Part shown: in pieces, positions 40,399 through 49,508 of the stretch
Numbering within the stretch: the stretch's first letter is position 1
Layout: each line of letters begins with the position of its first letter
Position numbers and translations under genes: made by a program
Assembly: GCF_019703325.1 (NCBI RefSeq)
Contig: NZ_AP024819.1
Location: 930,001-994,000 of the forward strand
From: Helicobacter sp. NHP19-012
Lineage (GTDB): Bacteria > Campylobacterota > Campylobacteria > Campylobacterales > Helicobacteraceae
Length of the DNA stretch: 64,000 nucleotides
Reading direction: 5' to 3'
Notes under the pieces: model-generated
Told to the model about the DNA's origin: nothing
The model's database searches: none
What the model saw: only the letters and a program-made list of their open reading frames with translations

Positions 40399-41279
40399 TA
40401 TTTTTTTCTAGGACAACGCGCAACAAAATCACTAGCAATGGTGTTAAAGTCCACCCAACGCACGCCTTTATGGCGGTTGATGTATTGGATAATGCGCTCG
40501 TGCATTCTTAAGACTTGTGGTCTACCGCTCACATCTGGATGAATGGTCATACAAAAGATCGCATAATCCATCTCATGATAAACCCAATCAAACTGCTCTA
40601 ACCAAAGTTCTTCGATATGGCGAGGTGGGATGAAGCCAAAACTATTAGGGGCTTTTTTGATAAACATCATGGGGGGCAGATCGTCTAAATACCAATTCCC
40701 CGGAATCTCTACCAAATCGGTTTCTTTGCCCCGCACCAAAGGTTTCATCCAATCCTTAGCCTCTAGGCTGTAATCAATCTTAGTCCAAGAATCTCCCACA
40801 CGCACATAGTAGGGCGTGAAATCATTGTGCATCAAAGAGTGATCGTATTTAATCCCGTGTTTTAAGAGCAACTCATTAGTCACACTAGAAAACTCCCACC
40901 AAGGCGCGACATAACCTGTGGGGTTTTTGTCGGTTAAATTCTTAATCAGTCCAATGGTCTTGATCAAAACATCCTCTTCTTGTTTGGCTGTCATGACAAT
41001 AGGATTTTCATGAGAATAGCCATGCAAGCCAATTTCATGTCCAGCTTCTACAATCATTTTAACCTGATCGGGAAAAGTCTCTATGGAGTGCCCCGGTATA
41101 AACCAAGTGGCAGGCAAATGATATTTTTTAAATAAATTCAAGAGCCTAGGAACCCCGATCTCACCAGCAAACAGCCCTCTTGAGATGTCATCAGGCGAAT
41201 CCTCGCCCCCATAACTACCCAGCCAACCCGCTACAGCATCAATATCCACACCATAAGCCACCAAAATTTCTTTTGCCAC
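40398..41279 (-). CDS. pgdA: Peptidoglycan deacetylase
   Basis: A 293-residue NodB-type polysaccharide deacetylase, the same length as H. pylori PgdA (HP0310) and very similar to it. Metal and catalytic residues lie in [24 protein letters not shown] (His-x3-His) and [10 protein letters not shown], with the late His in [12 protein letters not shown]. It removes N-acetyl groups from peptidoglycan and so gives lysozyme resistance in H. pylori. The fold also resembles allantoinase PuuE, which is notable beside an amidohydrolase gene. Confidence 0.92.
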   Translation of the reverse strand: MAKEILVAYGVDIDAVAGWLGSYGGEDSPDDISRGLFAGEIGVPRLLNLFKKYHLPATWFIPGHSIETFPDQVKMIVEAGHEIGLHGYSHENPIVMTAKQEEDVLIKTIGLIKNLTDKNPTGYVAPWWEFSSVTNELLLKHGIKYDHSLMHNDFTPYYVRVGDSWTKIDYSLEAKDWMKPLVRGKETDLVEIPGNWYLDDLPPMMFIKKAPNSFGFIPPRHIEELWLEQFDWVYHEMDYAIFCMTIHPDVSGRPQVLRMHERIIQYINRHKGVRWVDFNTIASDFVARCPRKK

Positions 41280-41297
41280 TCTTTACTCCTTTATTTT

Positions 41298-42134
41298 TTA
41301 AGATGCATGTGTTTTAAGGGACTGCACCAAGCTAAGATCTCTTAGATAGGGAATCTCTTTTCTTTGATCGGCCACCATGTCCAAGTTAAGTTCTGCCACC
41401 AACACCTCATTGAAACTTTGCGCCTCGCACACCACGCTCCCCATGGGGTTGATAATCTTAGATCTTCCTGCAAACTCTAAATTTGCCTTGCTATAAGGGT
41501 GCTCCTCACTCCCACTTCGATTAGATGCCAACACAAAAGCCCCATTCTCTAATGCCCTAGCACGACTACCCAAATCCCACGCATAGCCCCTCCTTTGACT
41601 AAAGGCAGCACTGAAAATAAGCACTTCAGCACCTTGAAGTGCTAGTGCTCTAGAGCCCTCAGGAAAACCCACTTCATAGCAAATCTGTAAGCCTACTTTG
41701 ACCTTAACACCCCCTAGGTTTATCTCAAAGACCGGGTAGTTTTCTCCGCGCTCGAAGCGATCGACCTCGTCTCCCCATAGATAAATCTTGCGGTATTTGC
41801 CCACCAACCCCTCCTTAGAGATGATGTAGGCACTATCATACAAACCCCCTCCCTCTTTTTCAATCCCACAACCTACTAGCACCACACCCGTTTGCTTAGC
41901 AAAGGCATGCATCTCTTGGAGTGTGGGAGATGACAAGCTTTCTAAGTGGCTTGCTAACTTTGCATCCTTGGGGTGCACACAATACCCGCTATCAAATAAT
42001 TCCGGGAAGACAACTAATTGCGCCCCCTGCTCATATGCTTGGCTAGCTAAGTCTAAAGCTAGCTTAAGATTTTTTTCTAGCTCAAAAGAGAAAGCCTGTA
42101 TCTGCACCACACCCGCAACAATCTTCCTTTGCAT
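41298..42134 (-). CDS. Nitrilase-superfamily carbon-nitrogen hydrolase (HP0309-like)
   Basis: A 278-residue amidohydrolase with the Glu-Lys-Cys triad in VVFPELFDSGY, KYRKIYLW and LQICYEVGFPEGSR. The substrate is unknown; candidates are a small amide, an omega-amide or a ureide. It begins the operon with pgdA (18-base gap), the small gene and the GTPase, as in H. pylori HP0309-HP0312. It is distinct from the AguB-type amidase at the start of the window. Confidence 0.82.
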   Translation of the reverse strand: MQRKIVAGVVQIQAFSFELEKNLKLALDLASQAYEQGAQLVVFPELFDSGYCVHPKDAKLASHLESLSSPTLQEMHAFAKQTGVVLVGCGIEKEGGGLYDSAYIISKEGLVGKYRKIYLWGDEVDRFERGENYPVFEINLGGVKVKVGLQICYEVGFPEGSRALALQGAEVLIFSAAFSQRRGYAWDLGSRARALENGAFVLASNRSGSEEHPYSKANLEFAGRSKIINPMGSVVCEAQSFNEVLVAELNLDMVADQRKEIPYLRDLSLVQSLKTHAS

Positions 42135-42224
42135 TTGCTCTCCTTCTTTGGAATTCAGTGCACTTAGAGTGAGTTTATTTAGAAATTATAAACATAGTTT
42201 CAATAAAGAGCTACATTAACCCCC

Positions 42225-42312
42225 ACAACCGCTCCCAATCTCCAAACTATTTTTTGTTAATACTCCCAACCCCTAAACTTGCAATCTATGACCCTTTAAA
42301 AGCCCTTTAAAA
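42225..42312 (+). repeat. Imperfect dispersed repeat, copy 2
   Basis: See the copy at 33292-33375: the shared blocks are TACTCCCAACCCC and GACCCTTTAAAAG, with similar spacing. It lies between the nitrilase operon and the Abi-like fragment. Confidence 0.5.
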
Positions 42313-42328
42313 ACTCTCTTTTTGTTTA

Positions 42329-42667
42329 TCACTCCCTAACCTTTGTGATGTTCTCCCAATAGTAACAGCGGTTGCGTAGGATATGAAACAAATTAGAGAG
42401 ATAGCTATCGTGGCTTAGGGTGGTTGCATTGCACGCCTTAAGCGTTTCTGTCCGCATTTGGATGACACGGGGGTCGGTGGAGTTGTTGATCCATTCTGTA
42501 TTTTTGGCACTCAGTAAGTGGTTTAAAGAATTACGCAAGGCAATCTCTACAAGGGCGATTTTATGCGTGTATTTGCCGATGAGCTTTAAATTCTCTAGGT
42601 GCGCTTGTAGGTCTTTGCCATAAGAGCCCAAACGCCTTTGGGATAGTAAAGTTTCTAGGTCTAGCAC
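42329..42667 (-). CDS. Abi-like (abortive infection) family protein fragment
   Basis: 112 codons from a GTG start with the N-terminal pattern of Abi_2-like proteins: LLSQRRLGSYGKDLQAHLEN, IALVEIALRNSLNHLL and LFHILRNRCYYWENITKVRE. Full-length members are about twice as long and have a later RNxxxH motif, absent here, so the gene is probably truncated. A role in phage exclusion is only inferred from the family. Confidence 0.5.
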   Translation of the reverse strand: MLDLETLLSQRRLGSYGKDLQAHLENLKLIGKYTHKIALVEIALRNSLNHLLSAKNTEWINNSTDPRVIQMRTETLKACNATTLSHDSYLSNLFHILRNRCYYWENITKVRE

Positions 42668-42780
42668 CTTGTTAGCCCCATTTGCCTACTTTTTGTTATC
42701 CCCACTCTTGGTCTCTTTGACTTGGCTTGTTGTTTGATTTGCCATAGTGCTGCTTATCTGTCTTTCTTAGACTTCTTACC

Positions 42781-43080
42781 TTATCTTGATCGTCCGCTAA
42801 ATTTTTCGCTAATGCTGTCAAACACTTTTTCACGCAAGCTCAAAGCTTTGGTTTGGAGTAATCGCGCCGTGTCCCGTTTTTGCCACTCTTCTAATGCCCG
42901 CCCTTTAAAAGTGTGGGCATGCAAGGGGTTAATGCCTAATTGATCGAACACAAACACATAGTCTAAAGGTTCGCAAGCCCCCAAACCAAACCCGATGTGT
43001 TGGGCTAATTCTTTTCCTGTAGGGACTTTCTCGCCCTGATAGCCGTCTTTTTCTCCAGCAATGGAGCGGTATATCGCAAG
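42781..43080 (-). pseudogene. Unidentified mobile-element remnant
   Basis: An open stretch without a proper start reads RSIAGEKDGYQGEKVPTGKE, LAQHIGFGLGACEPLDYVFV, then INPLHAHTFKGRALEEWQKR, and ends EKFSGRSR. I do not recognise the family. The style (modular, Lys/Glu-rich end) fits a phage or plasmid protein tail. Confidence 0.4.
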
Positions 43081-43152
43081 TTTTTACTAATATCCATAGT
43101 GGTTAAAAAGCATTCTAGGCGTGTGCCCATTTCATTGAGCGCTTGTGAATCA

Positions 43153-43180
43153 CCCACCCGATAAAGACGGGTGGGCTTTT
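43153..43180 (+). terminator. Hairpin with T-run (terminator-like)
   Basis: CCCACCCG (43153-43160) and CGGGTGGG (43168-43175) form a perfect 8-bp stem with a 7-base loop, followed by CTTTTTGC. It has the form of a rho-independent terminator on the forward strand. No complete forward gene lies just upstream, so it may belong to lost sequence. Confidence 0.5.
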
Positions 43181-43666
43181 TGCTTAAAGAAAATGCCTAC
43201 GAAAGGATTAGGGATTATAGGCAAGATAGATCTTGTGGCAAAGATAAATCACTCTATTTTCTCTGTATATTCTATCTTATTATTTGAATAGCCTTAAAAG
43301 ATCTGAGTAAGCATGTTTTATGCCAAAAATCCCCCTTCTTTACCCCATGTGTACTGAATATCATTGAATATAATAAAATTATTTTCGATGCAAGATGTTT
43401 AGAAGTGATTATTTAGTCCAAGAGATTCCCACTAACACGATCAACCAAATTCTAAGATAATTGAGTTTTAAATTAGAGGCTAGCCAATCATATTAAAGTT
43501 GGTTAAAGTAATTTTAGGCGATGCCAGTGGCAAAATTTCCCGATGACTATCTAAGCCCTTCCTTTGTAAAATTGCCCTATAATAGCCTAGGTGTTCCACT
43601 CAAAATAAAGCAGAGGGTGGAAAGGAACATTTAAAACTCTTAAGATTAGGATAGTTGGCTAGGTTT
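43181..43666. other. Non-coding region upstream of ftsY
   Basis: No gene seen. A CCCTATAATAGCC segment near 43572-43584 contains TATAAT and is a good -10 candidate for ftsY. Confidence 0.4.
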
Positions 43667-44551
43667 ATGTTTAACTTCTTTAAAAAAACAATCCAAAATG
43701 TCGCCTCGCTTTTAAAGTCCAAAGACGCGACTTTTAGCAAGGATGAGCTAGAGGAAATTTTAATCGGCTTTGATGTGCAATTTGATTTAGTCGAAAAACT
43801 CTTAGAGCACCTGCCCGAGCAAATCAAACGCAAGCATTTAGAAGTTGCCCTAATGCGTTTTTTACGCAAAGAGAGCTATTACGACCAAGTGCGTCTAAAG
43901 CCCCTAGACACCAAGCCTTTAGTTTCGCTCATTTTGGGGGTCAATGGGGCGGGCAAGACCACTACAATCGCCAAACTCGCCAAAAAGCACCTACTCAACA
44001 AGCAAAAAGTCCTACTAGGGGCAGGGGATACCTTTAGAGCCGCAGCCGTGAAACAACTCCAACTTTGGGGGGAGAAGTTGCAATTAGAGGTGATTAGCGC
44101 GGGGCAAAACAGCGACCCGAGTGCCCTAGCTTACAACACCATTGAGGCGGGGATTGCTAGGGGGGCAGATCAAATCATTATTGATACCGCCGGGCGTTTG
44201 CATAATCAAACCAACCTTAAAAACGAGCTGTTAAAAATCTCAAGGGTGTGTAGCAAGGCATTAAACAACGCCCCTTACTATAAAATCCTTATCCTAGATG
44301 GCACTCAGGGTAGTTCCGCCTTAGAGCAGGCTAAAATCTTTCACGAGAGCCTGGAGTTAGACGGGGTGATCGTTACTAAGCTAGATGGCACAAGCAAGGG
44401 GGGGTGTATTTTAAGCATTCTTTACGAATTGCAACTGCCTATTTTGTATCTAGGCGTGGGGGAGAAGGAAAACGACTTGATCGCCTTTGATGAGATGGAG
44501 TATGTCAAAAGCCTACTAGATGCGATCTTTAAAGATGGCAAAGAAGTCTAG
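43667..44551 (+). CDS. ftsY: Signal recognition particle receptor FtsY
   Basis: A 294-residue SRP-type GTPase that docks ribosome-SRP complexes at the inner membrane. The N helical domain is followed by the G domain: [57 protein letters not shown] and [11 protein letters not shown]. The acidic A domain of enterobacterial FtsY is absent, as in other Helicobacter. I prefer ATG 43667 (MFNFFKK) over the upstream TTG at 43655. It overlaps the start of radA. Confidence 0.94.
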   Translation: MFNFFKKTIQNVASLLKSKDATFSKDELEEILIGFDVQFDLVEKLLEHLPEQIKRKHLEVALMRFLRKESYYDQVRLKPLDTKPLVSLILGVNGAGKTTTIAKLAKKHLLNKQKVLLGAGDTFRAAAVKQLQLWGEKLQLEVISAGQNSDPSALAYNTIEAGIARGADQIIIDTAGRLHNQTNLKNELLKISRVCSKALNNAPYYKILILDGTQGSSALEQAKIFHESLELDGVIVTKLDGTSKGGCILSILYELQLPILYLGVGEKENDLIAFDEMEYVKSLLDAIFKDGKEV

Positions 44552-45871
44552 GGTCTTTGAGTGCCAACATTGCGGATTTGTCAGCCCCAAGTGGCTGGGC
44601 AAGTGCAATAATTGCAACCAGTGGGAAAGCTTTGTTGAAATCAGTCCCAAAGAGCTAGAGAGCCTAAAGCCCCTTAAAAACACCCCCCGACTTTCGGCAA
44701 TCTCCATTGCTAAAGTGGAGCAAGAGAGTGTGAGCACCTTTAGCTCCACGCAAAAGGAATTAGACATTGTCCTAGGGGGGGGGATTGTGCCGGGGGCTGT
44801 ATCTCATCGGGGGCGCCGGGCGTGGGTAAAAGCACGCTGTTATTAAAAATGGCGGGCGGGCTAGCTGGCACGGGTTTGAGTGTGCTGTATGTGAGTGGCG
44901 AAGAGAGTGCGGGGCAAATCCGCTTAAGAGCAGACCGCCTACAATGCGTGCAAGAGCAATTATATTTACTCAATGAAATTGACCTAGACACCATCAAAGC
45001 CCATTTACTCAGCTCAAGTTACGCCGTGTGTGTGATCGACTCGATACAAACTTTATATTCCAGTGCCATAAGCTCCGCCCCCGGCTCGATCTCTCAGGTA
45101 AGAGAGATCACCTTTGATTTGATGCGTCTTGCCAAACAAGAGCAGATCGCCATTTTCATCATCGGGCACATCACCAAAGAGGGCTCAATCGCCGGCCCTA
45201 GGGTGCTAGAGCACATGGTCGATTCTGTGCTTTACTTTGAGGGCGATCCTAGTCGAGAACTTAGGATTTTAAGGAGCTTTAAAAACCGCTTTGGGGCGAC
45301 CAGTGAGGTGGGGATTTTTGAAATGCACCAAGAGGGCTTGATGAGTGCTAAAGAGGCTTCTAAACTCTTTTTCTCTCAAAAGCAAAGCCTAGCGGGCAGT
45401 GCCTTAAGTGTGGTGCTGGAGGGCTCAAGGGCGTTGATTTTAGAAATCCAAGCCTTAGTGTGTGAAAGCTCTTTAGCCAACCCTAAGAGATTAGCCACGA
45501 GCTTTGACACCAACCGCTTGCACATGCTCTTAGCCCTGCTAGAGAAAAAGCTAGAAATCCCCCTAAATCGCTACGATGTGTTTATCAATGTCTCTGGGGG
45601 GATTAAGATCAGCGAAACGAGCGCAGATTTAGCTGTGATCGCCAGCATACTATCGAGCTTTAGAAACCGCCCGATCAGCAATAAAACCGCCTTCATCGGG
45701 GAGGTGGGCTTAACCGGCTCGGTGCAAGAAGTGCCGAATTTAAATGTGCGCTTAAAAGAAATGGAGAATTACGGCTTTTTAAAGGCGATTGTGCCTAAAA
45801 AACCTAGTTTAAACACGCCCATCGCCTGCTACGAAGCCAAGGATGTCGCCCAAATCATTGAGTGGATGTAG
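44535..45871 (+). pseudogene. radA: DNA repair protein RadA, single-base frameshift
   Basis: The N-terminal frame carries the four-cysteine zinc finger (CQHCGFVSPKWLGKCNNC) and reaches VLGGGIVPGA. It then goes out of frame. The next frame supplies the Walker A motif GAPGVGKSTLLLKMAGG, the RadA-specific KNRFG region (RSFKNRFGATSEVG) and the Lon-like C-terminal domain to IEWM. One G missing from the G5 tract at 44792-44796 explains the shift. A G9 tract lies just before it (44775-44783). RadA helps branch migration in recombination. Sequencing error is plausible. Confidence 0.87.
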
Positions 45872-45921
45872 GAGATTTTGTTTTTTAGAGTAGAATTTGG
45901 CTTATTCTTTAAGGAGCTGGC

Positions 45922-46254
45922 ATGCGCTGTTTGGCAAGAGTGGATTTAGACCTAGTCAATGGAGAAAGCGATCAAGAGAGCCAAACCTTTACACTTGGCA
46001 ACGATGAATACACTTTGATCTTGCAACGCCTTAAAAAGGGCTACTATGTCAGCGCACAGGTCTTTAGGCGTGAGATCATAGGGATGTATTCTGTCAGTTG
46101 TTTAGCCCGGGTGGATTTAGACGGGAGCTATGCTTATACAGAACAGCAAGATTTTAGCCCCAACAATTACAGCGTCGATAAACTCACTTTATTTGTGCAA
46201 AACACGATCGGCAATCAAGTGAGCGCACAGGTTTTAAGCCATAAGGAGGAGTGA
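45922..46254 (+). CDS. Unknown protein with an internal tandem duplication
   Basis: A 110-residue protein made of two related halves. CLARVDLD occurs near residue 3 and again near residue 59, and each half ends with VSAQV (residues ~44 and ~101). In between each half has a strand-rich region with DEYTLILQRLKKGYY or YSVDKLTLFVQ. No signal peptide or known motif. A ribosome site (AAGGAG) precedes the ATG, and another at its 3' end serves the next gene four bases on, so it probably opens the operon leading to mcrBC. Confidence 0.6.
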   Translation: MRCLARVDLDLVNGESDQESQTFTLGNDEYTLILQRLKKGYYVSAQVFRREIIGMYSVSCLARVDLDGSYAYTEQQDFSPNNYSVDKLTLFVQNTIGNQVSAQVLSHKEE

Positions 46255-46575
46255 GTTATGGCGCAAGCAGAAACGAAAAAAGTAGAGTGGAGTGCGGAGC
46301 AAAAGCAGACCTTTTTAGGGCTGTTGCAAGAGTTTATGGGATTAGTGGATGAATCGGTGCAAGAGTGGGAGGCAACACAAGAGAGTTTGGCACCCAAAGC
46401 CCCAAAGAGTGCATGCCACGCTTTGCAAAATAAATTGAATACCTTTTTAGAAAAGTGGGGATATGTATGTGTGGTGAGTGTGGGGCTAGAAACAGCAAGA
46501 TAAACCCTATAAAATCCTATAATTCTCTGTAAATTTTTTATATGTTTTTAAGTTTCTAGGTGCTACCATGTTGGC

Positions 46576-47225
46576 ATGAATAATTTGCTATCCATAGGTC
46601 AAGCAAGTAAGGTTTTAGGTGTCAGTATCCAAACTTTGAGAAACTGGGAGAAAAGAGGCTTACTAAAACCCGACAATTACACAAAAGGCGGTGAGCGCAG
46701 ATACAAGCTAGAGAGCCTTGAAAATATCAACAAAAATATCGTTTTTCATAACGATAGCCGCAAAACCATCGCCTATGCCCGTGTTTCTAGTGCCGACCAA
46801 AAAGAGGATTTAATCCGCCAAGTGCAGGTTTTGGAGTTGTATTGTTCGAAGTTGGGCTTTAATTACGAGGTGATACAGGACTTAGGCTCTGGGATGAATT
46901 ATTACAAAAAGGCTTAACCAAGCTTCTTAACCTTATCCTAGAAAGCCAAGTAAAAAGGCTTGTTTTGACCCATAAAGACCGCTTATTGCGTTTTGGTGCG
47001 GAGCTGGTGTTTGCCATTTGTGAGGCTAAAGGTGTGGAGGTGATTATCATTAATCAAGGCGATGAAAATGTCCGCTTTGAAGAAGAGTTAGCCAAAAATG
47101 TGTTGGAAATTATCACAGTATTCTCAGCTAGGCTTTATGGAGCACGCTCCAAGAAAAACAAACAGCTTTTAGAACAAATGCAGGCGGTGGTAGAGGACAA
47201 TGTTACAACTGACCCACAAGATTGA
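46576..47225 (+). pseudogene. tnpA: IS607-type serine recombinase TnpA, frameshifted
   Basis: An N-terminal MerR-like helix-turn-helix (SIGQASKVLGVSIQTLRNWE) is followed by a serine recombinase domain with the catalytic serine region TIAYARVSSADQKEDLIRQ. The frame breaks after MNYYKKA at an A5 tract near 46911 and continues in the next frame as GLTKLLNLILESQVKRLVLT, HKDRLLRFGAELVFAICEA. The normal length is about 217 residues. The 3' end overlaps tnpB. Confidence 0.82.
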
Positions 47226-48487
47226 ATTACAACCCAACAACAAAGCCCAAACACACTTAAAAAAGCCTTTGGCTGTGCAAGACTTGCCTATAACTGGGGC
47301 TTGGCGAAGTGGAAAGAAAATTACCAAAAGGGCATAAAATCTAACCATTTTGCCCTAAAGAAAGAGTTCAACGCCCTTAAAAAGACGCATTACCCCTTTG
47401 TCTATGAAGTGTCCAAATACGCTACAGCACAGCCCTTTAACCATTTAAACCTAGCGTTTCAAAAGTTCTTTAAAGATTTAAAATTGGGCAAAGTCAGTTA
47501 CCCCCGTTTTAAACGCAAAAGAGAATATCAGGGGAGCTTTTACATTGGGGGCGACCAAATAAAAATCATTCAAGGCAGCACAAAAGACTATCTTAAAATC
47601 CCCAACTTGCCTAAAATCAAAATGACCGAAAAACTACGCTTTAAAGGTAAAGTTAATGGGGCGACCATCACGCAAAGAGGCAATAAATTCTATGTTTCAA
47701 TCCAAACAGACACCACACAAGAGGAGTTTCACCGCACCCATAAGCCCATAGCAAACAACCACACTCTAGGTATTGACACAGGAATAAAGGCTTTTGCTAG
47801 TCTATCTAATGGCTTACAGATTTTCGCCCCCAAGCCCTTAAATAGGCTCGCAAGACGGCTCAAAAGACTTAGCAGACAACTTAGCAAAAAACGGCATTCG
47901 AAAACCAAGAATGACGGGATTAAGAAGTCCGCTAATTTTCTTAAAGCCAGCTTGCGGCTGAATCGATTGCATACCCGTATAGCCAACACCCGTAATAACT
48001 TTTACACAAACTGAGCACCGCCCTAGTGCGGCACGCTAAAACCCTTTGTTTAGAGAGTTTAAAAGTCAAAAATATGCTTAAAAACTCTAAACTAGCTAAA
48101 GCTTTGAGCGATGTCAGCATCTCCGCCTTTAACACGCTCTTAGAGTATAAGGCAAAGTATTATGGGCGGAAAATTTTAAGAGCCGATGCCTTTTACCCGA
48201 GCTCTAAAACCTGCTCTAGCTGTGGCAATAAAAAGGCGGACTTAACACTAAACGATAGAGTTTATAAGTGCGGTGTTTGCGGTGTTGTGGTCGATAGAGA
48301 TTTTAACGCAAGTGTCAATCTAGTGAGGCATTTAGTAAGTGGAGTTCCCACTGAATTAACGCCTGCGGACATGACGGCTCTACTGAGCGATTTTGCAAAA
48401 AATGGCTTAGTAACCAGCATGGTAGAAACAGGAATACAACAAAAACCGCAATCTTTAAAATTTTTTTCTATTGATAGGATTTTATAG
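47200..48487 (+). pseudogene. tnpB: TnpB RNA-guided nuclease family protein, frameshifted
   Basis: Starts MLQLTHKIELQPNNKAQTHL at 47200, shifts at an A5 tract near 47260, continues FGCARLAYNWGLAKWKENYQ, and shifts again near 48012. RuvC residues are present: Asp in LGIDTGIKAFASLSNG, Glu in LCLESLKVKNML, and Asp in VVDRDFNASVNL. A zinc ribbon (TCSSCGNKKAD and YKCGVCG) lies between the last two. TnpB proteins are RNA-guided nucleases that help the IS persist. Both shifts are single missing A residues, so an intact TnpB of about 430 residues is possible if these are sequencing errors. Confidence 0.83.
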
Positions 48488-48520
48488 GATTTTATGCGGT
48501 TTTATAGGTTTGTAAGAACG
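48395..48520 (+). ncRNA. Candidate omega-RNA region at the tnpB 3' end
   Basis: In this family the guide RNA derives from the end of tnpB and the IS right end, with the guide taken from the flanking DNA. Here that would be roughly this interval, with the guide beginning after 48511. This is placed by family knowledge only; no fold was computed. Confidence 0.3.
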
Positions 48521-48863
48521 GTTTGGCAATTTAGCCAACGCACCGGCGATCGCCTTTTTTAGGCAAGACACCTTAAATGTGTGGTTTAGCGATCCTAAAA
48601 GCTAACCCCACAAAAAGGCTTTTATATGGTTTGCCTATTTGCGCAAGGAACAACCCAAGCTTTTTGACCTTTACATAGGGCGCGCCGATGAGGGTTTGGA
48701 AGAATGCCAAAAGTGCGTTGCTTATCAAAAATTATTTGGCAACGATCGCCCACTTGGATATGAAAACCGCCATTTAGACACGATCCATAAAATCGCGGAT
48801 GATTTTTTAAACTTGGTAGAGGCATTTAACGCGATCCCCCTAGAGGACTTTAAAGGAGATAGT

Positions 48864-49508
48864 GTGGAAAAAGTAGAGTGGAGCGCAGAGCAAAGACAGA
48901 CATTTTTAAAGCTGTTGCAAGAGTTTGTGGATTTAGTGGATGGCTGTGGAGGAGGGAATACAGACTTTGGAGAGTGAGCGCAATGCCCTTGAAAGGAAGC
49001 TAAACAACTTTGCTAGGGATTGGGGGTATGAGTGTTTTGTGCGTGCTAAGGTTGCAAATTTTGAAGAAAGAGGGTATCCGGGACTTGCCTTTTTCCGCAC
49101 GAAAATTGTAGGGGGTGTAGATGGGGAATTTGTCAACATTAGAAAAGAGGGTGACATTCGAGGCTTTGATCTTTGGGTGGGTTATAACTGGCATGACAAA
49201 GAAGTTATCAATGTTCCCCCAAAAGGATTTGTTTGTTGCATAGGTTTAGGTTATTTGGATAAAGATAAAAAGCACAAAGAGATGTGTCACAAATGTCGGG
49301 CTTATCCGCAACTTTTTCAGGCAAAAATAGGCACCTTGTCTATAAAAACGACTACCTTTATACTTACACCACCTTAGAGGCATTTATGCGGGACATTATA
49401 GATAGATTTTTATGGTGCATTGACAAATTCCACACAATCTCCATTAATGACTTTAAAAAGAGCAGTGATCCACATACCCCCAAGAAAACCACAAAGGAAA
49501 GACTATGA
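48864..49508 (+). pseudogene. McrBC-associated protein, paralogue 2, frameshifted
   Basis: A GTG start at 48864 with ribosome site AAAGGAG gives MEKVEWSAEQRQTFLKLLQE. After two frame changes it continues AVEEGIQTLESERNALERKL, NNFARDWGYECFVRAKVANF, GFDLWVGYNWHDKEVINVPP and KGFVCCIGLGYLDKDKKHKE. A C-terminal helical part follows (TLEAFMRDIIDRFLWCIDKF). The stop overlaps the mcrB start (ATGA). I do not recognise the family. Place and coupling suggest it supplies the target-recognition part that the short McrB lacks. About 215 residues if intact. Confidence 0.6.

Larger units (their letters stand above)
46502..48511 (+). mobile_element. IS607-family insertion sequence
   Basis: About 2.0 kb carrying tnpA (serine recombinase) and tnpB. 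The left end starts AAACCCTATAAAATCCTAT. The right end, read on the other strand, starts AAACCTATAAAACC and contains ATAAAATCCTAT, an imperfect terminal inverted repeat. The flanking coding sequence continues across the insertion and no target duplication is evident, as expected for this family. Both genes carry frameshifts. Confidence 0.82.
46258..48860 (+). pseudogene. McrBC-associated protein, paralogue 1, interrupted by IS607-type element
   Basis: The 5' part (46258-46501) encodes MAQAETKKVEWSAEQKQTFL, then NKLNTFLEKWGYVCVVSVGL, and stops at the IS boundary. After the IS, 48512-48860 resumes in coding sequence (NLANAPAIAFFRQDTLNVWF then KLFDLYIGRADEGLEECQKC and DTIHKIADDFLNLVEAFNAI). It aligns along its length with the next gene (paralogue 2), which has the same order of motifs. 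There is also an in-frame TAA after SDPKS. Function unknown; see paralogue 2. Confidence 0.65.
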
